53,139 nt of DNA from Gnetum montanum (GCA_015680685.1 MNCI01000651.1:1317507-1370645), one strand, 5' to 3'. Shown: positions 1 through 10,879, numbered from the stretch's first letter. Notes: a model not told the origin generated them from the letters alone. Translations and numbers: made by a program.

Positions 1-854
1 AACTTTTGTATGGCTTTGTAGGATGACATTTAGAGAATGATAGATAGAGGCGAGTTGGTCCTTGATGCCACTAACCTTGTTTGACCTTAGAACTAATCAA
101 TGAGGGTCTACAATAATCCTCTCAACACAAATGATGTAGGGAAAATCATCAATGCTATTAGCTTTGATGACAACCCATAACCTATGCAGTGGCCATTCAT
201 GGTCCATGCATCCTCTAGCAATGTAGGGGTCCCCTTGGTCTCCACTAGTTCGAGGTCCCCCTTTGTTATCAAAGTTTCACCTTGAGCACCTACAACACCC
301 TTTGTAGTTAGGATCTTACAACATGTTGCAACAACAACTGTCCAGTCACCCTTTATCGTCACGGTGCTGCAACATGCAAACTCCTCATCTACCTAGAGTC
401 TAGTGGTAGGAAATGCATTAGTCCTTACTTGTCCAAGGTTCCATCCTATAGGCAATGCTAATAGACCATCCAGGTGGCAACTCGGTAGGCCTAATGAGCA
501 CCTTGCTGACAAGATGCTTAGGCGACATCAAGAGCAAAAAGCATGAGGCCCACCCAAGCCAGTACCCTTATCCGCTATCCCAATGGCCAAATCAACCGAG
601 GAGGCCACCACTAGCAACTAGCAACTTAGCACTAAGGCTCTTAAATAGCCCAAGCAAGCCAAGCCCAAGTCCCCTCCATGAGATATTTGTCTCTTGGACT
701 GCATGGAGGATATTAAGACCAACAAAACAGTCAATGGTAAGGACTTCATTGATGCATTAGCCCAAGTGAAATAAGCCTTAAAATAGAAAAACATAATGCT
801 AAGCTTATATGACCTAATAATGACCTCATCTACCCACTGTGAAGTGCTAGTTCG
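1..854 (+). pseudogene. Degenerate gag-side region upstream of a gypsy-type protease
   Basis: One + strand frame, readable from about 510 to 905, runs into the protease of the next feature. It is broken by several TAG/TAA/TGA codons. Visible stretches are lysine/proline-rich (…KSTEEATTSN…, then …AKPKSPP…) followed by an acidic helical part ending in SIPIVEDILANE. That last motif recurs at about 3405 and 5893 ahead of the other two protease copies. I infer the linker between gag and protease of a Ty3/gypsy element. No gag core or zinc knuckle is recognisable and bases 1-480 show nothing convincing. The stops look like CAG/CAA to TAG/TAA changes. Confidence 0.45.
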
Positions 855-969
855 AATGTTGACCTCCATTCCTATTGTGGAGGACATCCTAGCTAATGAG
901 TAATCCATTCATGTTGTGATGTTGCCACCTGCCCCTCAAGAATTAAGTTCAAAACCCCTATTATTTTGT

Positions 970-1690
970 GATTAGGCAATCAAGGTTGGCCCTGAGAAGG
1001 GTTAGGTCATCATAGCTCCCATGTTTATTACAATACGTGTTGGGCAGTGTAAGATTAAGAGAGTGCATGTTGACAATGGGGCAGCAATAAACGTCATCCC
1101 ATACACTATTGTTGACAAGCTAGGTCTCATCGATTAAATCAAATGCACAAAAACAACATGTCTAAAGTCCTTCAATGGGTCATGTGTCATTATTAGGGGA
1201 ACCATAACAATAGCCTTTGTGGCAAGGGAGCGATTCCCCACCACCGTAGAATTCATCATTATTGAGAAGATGCTAGGCTTCAACCTAGTAGTAGATAGGC
1301 CTTGGCTAGCCTAACTATGGACCATCTCCTCTCTCATTCACCAAGAAATACATATTCCATATGAAGGTGGTGAGATGATCATTTATGGTGACAATGCAAC
1401 CCCTCTAATCATCAACAACATAGACATAGAACAAGGGTCAGAGGTGGAGTTCCCTAATGACATGCCTTCTGTAAAGAACAATGGCAAAGCATGTGAGGTA
1501 GACCTACCTTAGTAAACAAAGAAGGCCAATGACCTCCTAAAGGATGCTTTGTGGAAAAAATTTCCCTTCAACATAGCTGAAAAAGGTCAAGGAGAGTACC
1601 ACATAGTACAGTCTAGGCCCTATGCACCTCCTAACCCACATCGAGTTAGGAAACAATTGCGCTAGGTGCCTACTAGTCCTTCATCTCTGC
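970..1690 (+). pseudogene. Retropepsin remnant, Ty3/gypsy type, tandem copy 1
   Basis: The frame through position 1069 reads VHVDNGAAINVIPYTIVDKLGL, typical of the aspartic protease of plant Ty3/gypsy polyproteins, with DNG in place of DS/TG. Downstream are an LKSFNGS…RGTITIAF block and a GFNLVVDRPWLA block, equivalent to the family's 'ILGRPWL' segment. A tail (IIYGDNATPLIINNI…, then YAPPNPH) is shared by all three copies. Several in-frame stops (for example after PWLA and in LP**T) make it a pseudogene. No reverse transcriptase or integrase follows, so this is only the protease end of a polyprotein. Confidence 0.75.
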
Positions 1691-1914
1691 ATATCTTGCT
1701 TGCTTGTATTTTTTATTCATGCATTTATGTTTAGCTTGGTTGTCTACATTATGTATAGTTTGCTTTGTTTTTACATTTGTTTCTTTTGTTTATGCATTTT
1801 TTCTTACCTAGTTTAAACATTTTCTTGTTTAGCTTACCCTTTAGAAGTCATTAGTTTACACATGAAAAACATCAAAATACACAAAAAATCATAAAACTAA
1901 AATAGCAACACTAG

Positions 1915-2200
1915 GACCTGAAATGACTTAAAACTACTTCTACAACCCACCATGGCCTTAATCTAGTGACTCATGGCCCAGAATGGCCTTAAACTATCAT
2001 AATTAATCCCAATGTTACGACCTGCCATGGCATTAAACTGGCAACTCATGGCCTGGAATGGCCTTAAACTATTGTTCTATAATCCCTTCATTGTGGCCTG
2101 AAATGACCTTAGACTAACAATCATGTGGTCCAAAATGGCCCTAAACTAGCATCAACCCTCCTACTATGGCCTTAAACTGGCATGGGGCTCACAATGGCCT
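1915..2200. repeat. GGCCTTAAACT minisatellite, unit 1
   Basis: The words 'ATGGCCTTAAACT' and 'ATGGCC(C/T)(A/G)GAATGGCC' recur about every 25-50 bases, with variants such as 'ATGACCTTAGACTA'. The same array lies at the same place in the other two tandem units (about 4440 and 6935), so it was part of the unit before duplication. No coding potential is seen here. Confidence 0.7.
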
Positions 2201-2584
2201 AGTCGCATTCATTCGTTGCACTATTATCATTATAAATACATAGCAAAATAATCAAAAAAGTTTACACATCATCCACCATATATAGCAAACATATCCATTA
2301 CATTTCACATGAATAATAAGTACATAGTGTGAGCATCAGCAGCATGTAGCAAAAAATACACAAAAATGTAAAAGTTCCCAACAATAGGAATACATTAGAA
2401 CATGCTCAACCAGTGGTACTAGGTGGAGGTGGAGGTATTTCTTCTTCCGCTAGACTACCGGGGCCTATAGCATCACCTAGTGCCTACCATCACAAAACAA
2501 TGAAAAAAATGAAAAATCAATGAGCACATGTACAATATACAAACTAAGATGAAAAGACATAAGAACAAAAAAAAAACCAACCTA

Positions 2585-3385
2585 ATAAGGTCCCACATCA
2601 ATCATGTTTAGAGGTAACTTATCAAGGCCATCCTCCAAGTGTTGAAGGATCTTTGCCTTAGATAGCTGTGTCTAGTCCTCTTAGAAAAAGTCAATCCCCA
2701 TAAGGGTCTTACCTTTGTTCATGGTGGTCCATGCAGGCGACTCCATGGAAAAAGGTAGTAGATGAAGTCTCTCTTGAGGGGGTGACAATCTTCCCCTTAG
2801 GAGAGCCACTCACCATGGTATGCTGAGCAAACAACTTATAGGATTGTCTCCCACGTATCACCTCAAGAAACATCTCAAGGCAGTGGTGCTCAATAGATTC
2901 CTCATTGCACCACCTAAGGTACGCATCGAGCTTGCATTTGTACTAGTGCTTATGGTTCTTTTGAGTCTACCCCCACCTATACACCTTAGTGTTATAGTTT
3001 TTCAAGTCCTGGTTCTTCTGGGTAAGCAGATCCATCTGTAGTTGCTGCTTGATAATTTCTTGAGTAGCCTTGTTTTTGCGCTTGATAGCTAACCAGTACC
3101 TAGCATAATCTATCTTGGATGTTCTCTAGGTGCTATCTCCTTGTGACCTAGCCACCAAAAAATCATATCAGGACCAAAGATCTTCAATCTTCGTGTTCTA
3201 CTTAGTCACTCTTTCTTGAAGCTCATGCATGCATTTCCACAGGTGCTCATTCAAGTGCTTGTCGACCCACAATGCTTTTGCACAGGAAAGTGTGCATTTG
3301 CTTGTTATCTTGTACATACGATGAGACACCTAATCAATCTTAGGAGGGAGTTTAGGAAGGGCATCTACTTTGGCTTCCCTACTCT
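2585..3385 (-). pseudogene. Antisense ORF remnant of the tandem unit, copy 1
   Basis: Read on the - strand from about 3380 downward, a frame is open except for scattered stops. It starts EAKVDALPKLPPKID, passes a helical stretch (HLNEHLWKCMHELQERVTK), then TQEIIKQQLQMDLLTQKN, then CLEMFLEVIRG, and ends near TQLSKAKILQHLEDGLDKLP. The second unit encodes a recognisably similar product in the same place. Such conservation between diverged copies argues that it once was a gene. I do not recognise the family. Some large plant Ty3/gypsy elements (Tat/Ogre-like) are known to carry antisense ORFs, so that is the likeliest class. A frameshift is needed near 3110-3180. Confidence 0.5.
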
Positions 3386-3499
3386 AAATGTTGATATCCA
3401 TTCCTATTGTAGAGGACATCCTAGCCAATGAGTAATCCATCCATGTTATGATGTTTCCTCTTGCCCCCGTAGGAATCAAGTTTAACACCCCTAGCATTT

Positions 3500-4200
3500 T
3501 GTTTGAGGTAATAAAGGTTAACCCTAAAAAGGATTAGGTCATCATAGCTCCCATGTTTATTACAATACATGTTGGAAAATGTAAGATTAAGAGAGTGCAT
3601 GTCAATGATGAGGCGGCAAAAAATGTCATCCCATACATTGTCATTGACAAGCTAGGTCTCGCCAATTAAATCAAACCCACAAAAATGATGTGCCTAAAGT
3701 CCTTCAATGGGTCATGCATCATTTTTAGGGGAATCATGACAATAGCCTTCATGGTAGGGGAGCAATTCCCCATCACTACAAAATTCATTGTTATCAAGGA
3801 GAAGCCAAGCTTCAACCTAATACTAGGTAAGCCTTGGCTAGCCCAAATACAGGTCATCTCCTCTTTTATTCATTAAGAAATCCACCTTCCATATGAAGGT
3901 GGTGAGGTGATCATTTATGGTGACAATGCAACCCCTTTGATGATCAACAACATAGACTCAGAACAAGGGATAGAGGTGGAGTTCCTTGATGATGTGCCTC
4001 CTATAAAGGACAATGGTAAAGCATGTGAGGTAGACCTACCTGAGCAAACAGAGGATAATTACCTCCTAGAGGATGATTTGTGGGTCAAATTTCCCTCCAA
4101 CATAGCTAATGAAGGTCAAGGTGAGTAATGCATAGTACAATCCAAGCCCTATGCACCTCCTAACCCACACAAGCTTAGGAAACAATTGCAATAGGTGCCT
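3500..4200 (+). pseudogene. Retropepsin remnant, tandem copy 2, active site lost
   Basis: Homologous to the copy at 970-1690. The catalytic box reads VNDEAAKNVIPY: the Asp of DNG is replaced and the Gly is Glu, so it cannot be a working aspartic protease. Distal blocks are better preserved here (FNLILGKPWLAQIQ). An open stretch at 3907-4128 carries IIYGDNATPLMINNIDSEQG, then DLPEQTEDNYLLEDD. The CAG/CAA codons there are TAG/TAA in copy 1, which shows the direction of decay. A stop then separates it from YAPPNPH. Confidence 0.72.
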
Positions 4201-4439
4201 ACGAATCCTTCATATCTACATATCTTGATTGTCTACATTTTTTATTCATGCATTTTCATTTAGCTTGGTTGTCTACATTATGTATAGTTTTCTTTATTTT
4301 TTGCATTTATTTCTTTTGTTTATGCATTTTTTCTTGCCTAGTTTATGCATTTAGTTATTTCGCTTACCCTTTAGTGGTCATTAGCTTACCCATGAAAAAC
4401 ATCAAAATACACAAAAAATCATAAAACTAAAATAGCAAC

Positions 4440-4735
4440 ACCGAGGACTGAAATGACCTAAAACTACTGATATGGCCTGCCAGGGCCTTAAACTAGCAAC
4501 TCATGGCCCGGAATGGCCTTAAACTATCATAGTTAATTCCAACGTTATGGCCCTAGCCTTAAATTAGGAACTCATGGCCTAGAATTGCCTTAAACTACCG
4601 TTCCTTAACCCCTTCATCATGACCCAAAATGGCCTTAAAGTAGAAATTGCATGGCCCGAAATGATCCTAAACTAGCATCAACCCTCTTGCTATAACCTTA
4701 AACTAGCATGGGGCTCGCAATGGCCTAGTCGCATT
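4440..4735. repeat. GGCCTTAAACT minisatellite, unit 2
   Basis: Same motif family as at 1915-2200 ('AGGGCCTTAAACTAG', 'AATGGCCTTAAACTAT'), at the corresponding position in the second unit. Confidence 0.68.
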
Positions 4736-5089
4736 CAATCATCGCACTATTAGCATAGTAAATACATAGCAAAATAATCACAAAATTTTACACATCATCC
4801 ACCATATATAGCAAACACATCCATTACATTTCACAGGAATAATAAGTACATAGTGTGAGTATTAGTATCATGTAGCAAAAATTACATAAAAATGAAAAAA
4901 TTCACAACAGCAGGGCTACATCAGAACATGCTCAACCAGTGGTACTAAGTGAAGGTGAAGGTATTTCTTCTTCCACTACACTGTTGGGGCCTACAGCATC
5001 GCTTCGTGCCTACCACCACAAAACAACGAAAAAATGAACAATCAGTGAGCACATGTACAATATACAAACTAACATGAAATGGCATAAGA

Positions 5090-5870
5090 ACAAAAAAAAT
5101 AACCTGAGAATGTTCCACATCAACCATGTTTGGAGGCAACCTATCAAGGACATCCTCCAGGCATTGGTGGATCTCTGCCTTAGATAGTTGTGTCTACTCC
5201 TCTTGGCCAAAGTCAATCCCTGCAAGGCTCTTGCCTTTGTCCACGGTGGTCCATGCAAGTAGCTCCATGGAAAAGATAGTAGATGAAATCTCTCCTAAGG
5301 GGGTGACAATCTCCCTCTCAAAAGAGCCACTCACCACAGTATGTCAAGCAAACAACTTGTAGGACTATCTCCCACTTGTTTCCTCAAGAAACATGTTAAG
5401 GTAGTGGCATTCAACAAATTCCTCCTTGTACCACCTAAGGTACATGTTGTGCTTATGTTTGTACTAGTGCTTGTGGTTCTTTTGGATCTACCCCCACCTA
5501 TAAACCTTAGTGTTGTAATTTTTCCTATCCTAGTTCTTCTAGGTAAGCAAATCCATTTGTAGCTACTGCTCAATAATTTCTCAGGTAGCCTCATTTTTCC
5601 CCTTATAGCTCACTAGTACTTGACATAATCTATCTCAGAAATTCACCAAGTGCTATCTCCCTATGACCTAGCCACCAGAAAATCATATTAAGATTGAAGA
5701 TCTTCAATCTTCGTGTCCTGGCTGTTTCCATAGGTGCTCATTAGAGTGACTACAGACCTACAATGCTTTTGCATAGGAAAGCATGAATTTTCTTGCTATC
5801 TCGTACATACAATGAGACATCTGATCAATCTTAGAAGGGAGTTTAGAAAGGACATCTACTTTGGCTTTCT
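5090..5870 (-). pseudogene. Antisense ORF remnant of the tandem unit, copy 2
   Basis: On the - strand the product starts KAKVDVLSKLPSKIDQMSH (compare EAKVDALPKLPPKID in copy 1). It continues through SYAKAL…SNEHLWK, then CHYLNMFLEETSGR, SYKLFA, ELLAWTTVDKGKSLAGIDFGQEE and LSKAEIHQCLEDVLDRLPPN, with several TAG/TAA stops and at least one frameshift near 5640-5730. Many differences from copy 1 are conservative at protein level (KAEIHQCLEDVLDRLP versus KAKILQHLEDGLDKLP). Family unknown. Confidence 0.5.
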
Positions 5871-5989
5871 TGCTCTAAATGTTAACTTTCATTCTTGTTG
5901 GAGAGGACATCCTAGCTAATGAGAAATCCATCCATGTTGTGATGTTGCTTTTTGCCCCTCAAGAATCGAGTTCAACATCCTTGGAATTT

Positions 5990-6690
5990 TGTAATGAGGC
6001 AATCAAGGTTGAACCTAAGAAGGGTTAGGTCATCATAGCTCCCATTTTTATTACAATACATGTTGGACAGTGTAAGATCAAGAGGGTGCATGTTGACAAT
6101 GGGACGACAACAAATGTCATCTCATACACTATCGTTGACAAGCTAGAACTCATTGATCAAATCAAACCCATAAACATGATGTGCTTGAAGTCCTTCAATG
6201 GATCACATATCGTTGTTAGGGGAACCATAATAATAGCCTTCATGGCAGAGGAGTAATTCCCCACCATCATAGAATTCATCATTATCAAGAAGATGATAGG
6301 GTTCAACCTAATACTAGGTAGGCCTTGGCTGGTCCAACTACGGACCATATCCTCTTCCATTCACCAAGAAATATACCTTCCATATGAAGGTGGTGAGATG
6401 ATCATTTACGATGACAACATAGCCCCTCTGACCATCAACAACATAAACTAAAAACAAGGGTTAGAGGTGGAGTTCCTTGATGATGTGCCTCCTATAAATG
6501 ATGATGGTAAAGCATGTGAGGCAAACCTACCTAAGCAAATAAAGGAGGCCAACAACCTCCTAGAGAATGCTCTATGGGTAGAATTGCCCTTTGACATAGC
6601 TGACGAAGGTCAAGGTGAGTATCGCATAGTATAGTCTAGGCCCTATGCACCTCCTAACTTGCACTGGGTTGGGAAACAATTATGCTAGGT
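5990..6690 (+). pseudogene. Retropepsin remnant, tandem copy 3
   Basis: Same protein as copies 1 and 2. The catalytic box is VDNGTTTNVISY, followed by TIVDKLELID and LKSFNGSHIVVRGTI. Distal blocks GFNLILGRPWL and LTINNIN… are present. Stops interrupt it at 'GAGTAATTCC' (about 6252) and in the tail. As in the others, the frame ends near YAPPNLHWVGKQL and no pol enzymes follow. Confidence 0.7.
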
Positions 6691-6934
6691 GCCTATTAGT
6701 CCTTCATCTTTGCATATCCTGCTTGCTTGCATTTTTTATTCATGTATTTATGTTTAGCTTGGTTGTCTACATTATGTATAGTTTGCTTTGTTTTCACATT
6801 TTTTTCTTTTGTTTATGCATTTTTCTTGCCTAGTTTACGCATTTTCTTATTTAGCTTACCCTCTAGCAGTCATTAACTTATGCATGAAAAACATCAAAAT
6901 ACATAAAAAATCATAAAACTAAAATAGCAACACC

Positions 6935-7115
6935 AGGGTCTAAAATGGCCTAAAACTACTGTTACGGCCTGCCATGGCCTTAAACTAGCAACTCATGGCC
7001 CAGAATGGCCTTAAACTATCATAGTTAATCCCAACGTTACAACCCACCATGGCCTTAAACTGGCAACTCATGGCCCTCCCTCTATGGCCTTAAACTGGCA
7101 TAGGGCTTGAAATGG
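6935..7115. repeat. GGCCTTAAACT minisatellite, unit 3
   Basis: 'CATGGCCTTAAACTAGCAAC', 'AATGGCCTTAAACTATC' and related words; a shorter array than in units 1 and 2. Confidence 0.65.
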
Positions 7116-7267
7116 ACTAATCACATTCATTCATTGCACTATTAGCATAGTAAATACATAGAAACATAATCACAAAATTTTACACATCATCCACCGTATA
7201 TTGCAAAAACATCCATTACATTTCACATGAATAATAAGTACATAGTGTGAACATCAGTATCATGTAT

Positions 7268-7828
7268 AATTTTTGTAGTATGGCTAGATTAAATTCTTTT
7301 TTCATGCATTTAATGTTTTATAAAATTTTCTTTAATGCTTTAAGTAATTAAGCTAAATTAATCTAAATTAAGCTAGATTAAATAGCAATTAATTAATCAC
7401 ATAAGTACGACCACTTCTAGTATGCGCATGACGCTTGGTAATCACAGTACTGCTTAATGTTTGGTAACCTAGCAGTGTTATACGTGTTCAAGATATGTAT
7501 GGAAAGTGGAACTAGATGCTTATGTTAGGATTAGCTAGACATTTGTTAGTTTGTTATATTAAATTAGTGATTAAATTACTTCATTCTTTTCATCCTTTAT
7601 TTTAAGCACTCAAAATATAAAACATAAAAATAGTAAAAATCATATGCCTCAATTACACTTAACCATACGTTTGCATATCACAAGTGTAGTTGGGAAGACA
7701 ATGAATGATTGTTAGGGCAAGTTCACTTCCTAGAGACTAGTGTACCAAAGGACAAAGGGTCCACAAAATTCAACTGGATTCACTTAGTGATTCGTATGGT
7801 TGAGCATAACAGTATTCGCTGCTCATCA
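7268..7828 (+). mobile_element. LTR remnant related to the 19211-26106 element
   Basis: From about 7405 the sequence follows the 3' part of the complete LTR ending at 20174, with many substitutions: 'TACGACCACTTC', then 'GGTAATCACAGTACTGCTTAATGTTTGG', the 'GGAAAGTGGAACTAGATGCT' block, the AAACATAAAAATAG block, 'GGGAAGACAATGAATGATT', 'TTCGTATGGTTGAG', and a terminal 'GCTCATCA'. The 5' portion of the LTR is not recognisable and 7268-7400 is low-complexity A/T. No primer-binding site follows; RNase H sequence begins at once, so the DNA between is deleted. Confidence 0.65.
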
Positions 7829-9375
7829 CAATTAAAAGGATCTGAAAGAAATTACTCTAAATTGGAAAAATATGCATTCGCAATGATTAAATCCTTGGGA
7901 CAATTTAAGTATTATTTGCAAAACACTTTGGTTCATAGTATGACTCTAGAGCTAGCCTTAAGATAGTTCTTATTACAAAATAAAATTGAACTCAAAAGAG
8001 CTAATTGGATAATCAAGCTTCAATAGTTTAGGTTTACTCTGAAAACATGAAAGATAGTTAAGAATTTGGGATTAGTTAAAATTATGGCAAAAGAATCTAG
8101 GTAAGAAGTGCTAGCCCTTCTTGAAATTACATATTGATATGATGATATAGTAAGGTTTTTTGTTAGCCAAGAAATTCCTAAGAGTCTATCAAAAAGTAAA
8201 GAAAGAATTTTCATAACCAGGACCACATAGTACATTTACACTAAGTGAATTCTATATAGAAAAGATTTCATAGATATCTTGCTAGAATGTGCATCAACTC
8301 AAAAACTTGAAGAGATTCTAAAGTAATTTCATAATCATGAAGGCTTGTATTATGAATCTCCTATGACCACAATGCAACAGATATTAAGATATAAGTTCTA
8401 CTAGCCTACTATGTTGAAAGATCTGCAAGATAAAATTTTGACTTATCATGTGTTAAATACATGGTCCAAAGCTAAAAATGGCTAATGCTCTACTAAAAGT
8501 AGTAATAATAGATAGGCCTTTCCAAATGTGGGGATTGGATTTTATAGTAACTATTACCCCATCTAAAGTAGGATAGATTTATTTTAATAACTCTAGATTA
8601 TTTACTAAGTGGCGAGAAGCTAAAGTGCTAAGAAGAATTAAATCCTATGATGTGATTAAATTTCTTGAGTAATATGTCATAAATCAATTTGGAATGCCAA
8701 AATCTTTGGTTACCAATAATTGCATGGCTTTCCAATTAGCTACGTCTGTAAGATGAGCATCAGAAAAATTAATCTTGCTCCTTTCATCCTCCAATTATTA
8801 TCCTAGAGAAAAGGGTCTAGCTAAGTCCACTAATAAGAAGGTGATCTCTTATATTAGTCACTCAAAGAATAATAATATAGGAAGATGGCATCAGTTGTTT
8901 CAAGGATCTTTTGATTTGATAGCATTAGAATCAAAAGATCTATAGGGACTACACCGTTCAATTTAGTTTATGGGATTAATGCTCAAATAACTAACACATC
9001 TTCAATCGTAGAATTTCTAAAAAATTATCATCCTCGATTAGACTAGAAACGTGATGTAATGACTTTATTATTACAAAGGGAAGCCAAAATTAATGAAGCT
9101 CGAAATAATCTTTTACATAATGCAGCATTAATGAAAAGATGATTTGATATCTGAGCGGGATGGAAGGCATTTAAAGAAGGAGACTTGGTTTTGTTGTGGA
9201 GAATTAATAAAAAAGATAAATATAATAATTTTTTGGCTAGGTGAATTAGGCCATTAATAATCAAGCAACAAGTGATTGAAACTACTTTCAAACTTGCCTC
9301 ATTAGATGGACAGGTGTTAAGCTATCTATTTAACACTCTTCACCTAAAACATTATTTTGGGCAACTACCCTCTTA
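7829..9375 (+). pseudogene. Decayed Ty3/gypsy RNase H-integrase
   Basis: Readable blocks appear in family order. RNase H is at 7823-7966 (QLKGSERNYSKLEKYAFAM, then FKYYLQ). The integrase zinc-binding neighbourhood is at about 8335-8420 (HEGLYYESPM…). The integrase core is at about 8500-8720 (RPFQMWGLDFI…, FTKWREA, KFLE…QFGMPKSL). A GTTPFNLVYG block is at about 8948, and the integrase C-terminal part (LLLQREAKINEARN, then FKEGDLVLLWRI) at 9060-9210. Many stops and frameshifts interrupt it. No gag, protease or reverse transcriptase precedes it. It is a 5'-deleted relic of a Ty3/gypsy element. Confidence 0.72.
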
Positions 9376-9479
9376 GAGAAAGTCAAAACCGACTGACCAA
9401 ATTTGTAAATATGTACATAGTGTTTCATAACTAATTTTTTTAATACTATTTACGAAGTAGAAGCTTAGATATAAAATTC

Positions 9480-10010
9480 ATATTCCTATTAGTACATCAA
9501 CAATCATGGTTGGGAGATCTAGGCAACCGTAAGAAGGAGATTATTCACAAATCTAAAGAAAGGCCAAATTAAAGCAAGGCCTTTTATTCCATACTTATCT
9601 AGATGTTGTCCTGAGCAAGTACAAAGGATATATTATAGGACCATCACTTATGGAGCATATTATAATTATCCATTTATGACTTGGCTCTCTGATGAATTTT
9701 CAATTCTTATGAATGGGAAATCCATCCATGTTACAGAATGGATTGAGATTCCAAAATGTTCAAACCTCTTGCTGAAGGAAAATTTTAATGATGAGAATCT
9801 AGTTCAAAATCTTATTTATAAGGATGTTTTAGTGAGTCAGCACAAGAATGACATTGAAGGAAGGCTCGAAAACTTGGAGAAAGAACATGAAGAAGATGAA
9901 ATTTCAAAGGATCCCAAGGAGATGTAAGAGTATAGTAATGAAGTTCAAATTGCTATCCCTACTCAAGTAATAAATGAACTTGAATATGATGGAGCTTCAA
10001 ACTAAAATTT
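9480..10010 (+). pseudogene. Unassigned ORF downstream of gypsy integrase
   Basis: A frame is open from about 9530 with an 83-codon uninterrupted stretch at 9676-9927. It starts RPFIPYLSRCCPEQVQR and YYNYPFMTWLSDEFS, then becomes very acidic with a predicted coiled-coil end (NDIEGRLENLEKEHEEDEI). I do not recognise it. Its place after integrase is where some plant gypsy elements have an extra, env-like or accessory ORF, but there is no signal peptide or membrane segment to support that. Stops flank it on both sides. Confidence 0.3.
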
Positions 10011-10019
10011 TTTGAAGAA

Positions 10020-10870
10020 AATAATAATCACCGTATAGTGCTGACCTATACCATTAGCTTAGCTTTAGATTAATTTATTCAAAGCATTGTAGGACCATGG
10101 TTTTGTCACACCTATCTAACCTTAAGCTACAAGGATTCTTCCCCAAAACATATTTTAGCTTGTACTCAATTTATCTGTGTTTGTACATAAAATTTCCAAG
10201 AAGGAGGATATTTTTATTTGGAAAATTTGTTATTGCAACAATATGTCACTTTCATTGAAAAGTCACAAAATTAGAATACCAAACTCAATTCTTTGTGTGC
10301 TACCACTAAATGATTATTGGAAAATTATAAGCATACTCAAGCACTGCACATGAGCTGATATTTGTTGCATCCTATTTGCATACTGAGAAAGCCCTAAACA
10401 GAAATTATTTCAAAGGAGTATTATGCAAAAACACTTAAATATTTAGCATATTCCAATAAAATTTTATTCACAAAATAAAATATTTTAGGTCTTAGGAAGA
10501 ACTAGTTTGTTGATTATTTAAGCTCATGAAGTTTTAGCTAGTTTGAGGAGGTAGGGTATCAAGCTAAGTCTAACATTTGCAGAAAATCGAGTTAGCTACC
10601 AAGAACAAAACCTAAGCAAGTTTGGCTCTACCTAAGAAAATGACTGTTTTTATTATCTAGATTTATGGAGCATAAAGATTTTTTTCATCTCAAGAAGGGA
10701 TTGACATTACAACAAATGATTGGGTGTAAAAGATGCCTATTAATTTCAGAAAAAAAGTGCTTGATCCAAGGCTAAATTGATTTTTAAAAGTCATTTTAGA
10801 TAAGTGAAGTAAAACAATAGAACCAAATTGAGCTTGTGCATATATACAAAACTCAGCTTCACAAAATGTT
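10020..10870. other. AT-rich DNA, no gene seen
   Basis: Stops are frequent in all frames. No motif, LTR end or RNA gene is recognisable. Confidence 0.4.
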
Positions 10871-10879
10871 TTGAAATTG

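Larger units (their letters stand above)
855..3387 (+). repeat. Tandem unit 1 of a ~2.5-kb retroelement-derived repeat
   Basis: Anchor words recur in order three times. 'GTTGACAATGGGGCAGCA' at 1069 has counterparts near 3600 and 6088. 'CATATGAAGGTGGTGAG' at about 1358 has counterparts near 3890 and 6378. This gives periods of about 2.53 and 2.49 kb. Unit 1 begins where similarity to the later copies starts ('ATGTTGACCTCCATTCC'). It holds a + strand protease remnant, a GGCCTTAAACT minisatellite and a - strand ORF remnant. Copies are clearly diverged, so the array is old. Confidence 0.8.
3388..5876 (+). repeat. Tandem unit 2 of the ~2.5-kb repeat
   Basis: Second copy, with the same order of parts as unit 1: protease remnant, T-rich spacer containing 'TTTTTATTCATGCATTT', minisatellite, A-rich spacer and antisense ORF. 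The unit 1/unit 2 junction falls at 'AAATGTTGATATCCATTCC', immediately beside the 5' end of the antisense ORF of unit 1. Confidence 0.8.
5877..7267 (+). repeat. Tandem unit 3, truncated
   Basis: Third copy, similar to the others up to 'ATCAGTATCATGTA' at about 7267 (compare 4865). It then breaks into unrelated DNA and lacks the antisense ORF. The truncation lies at the edge of the LTR-like sequence that follows. Confidence 0.75.

Noticed and set aside
455-760. 101-codon plus-strand ORF
   Set aside because: The neighbouring frame, which leads into the protease, carries the protein-like signal; this one is Pro/Ser-rich and ends without relation to the element.
3666-3857. Minus-strand ORF overlapping protease copy 2
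   Set aside because: Antisense of the conserved protease blocks; a similar shadow appears over copy 3 for the same reason.
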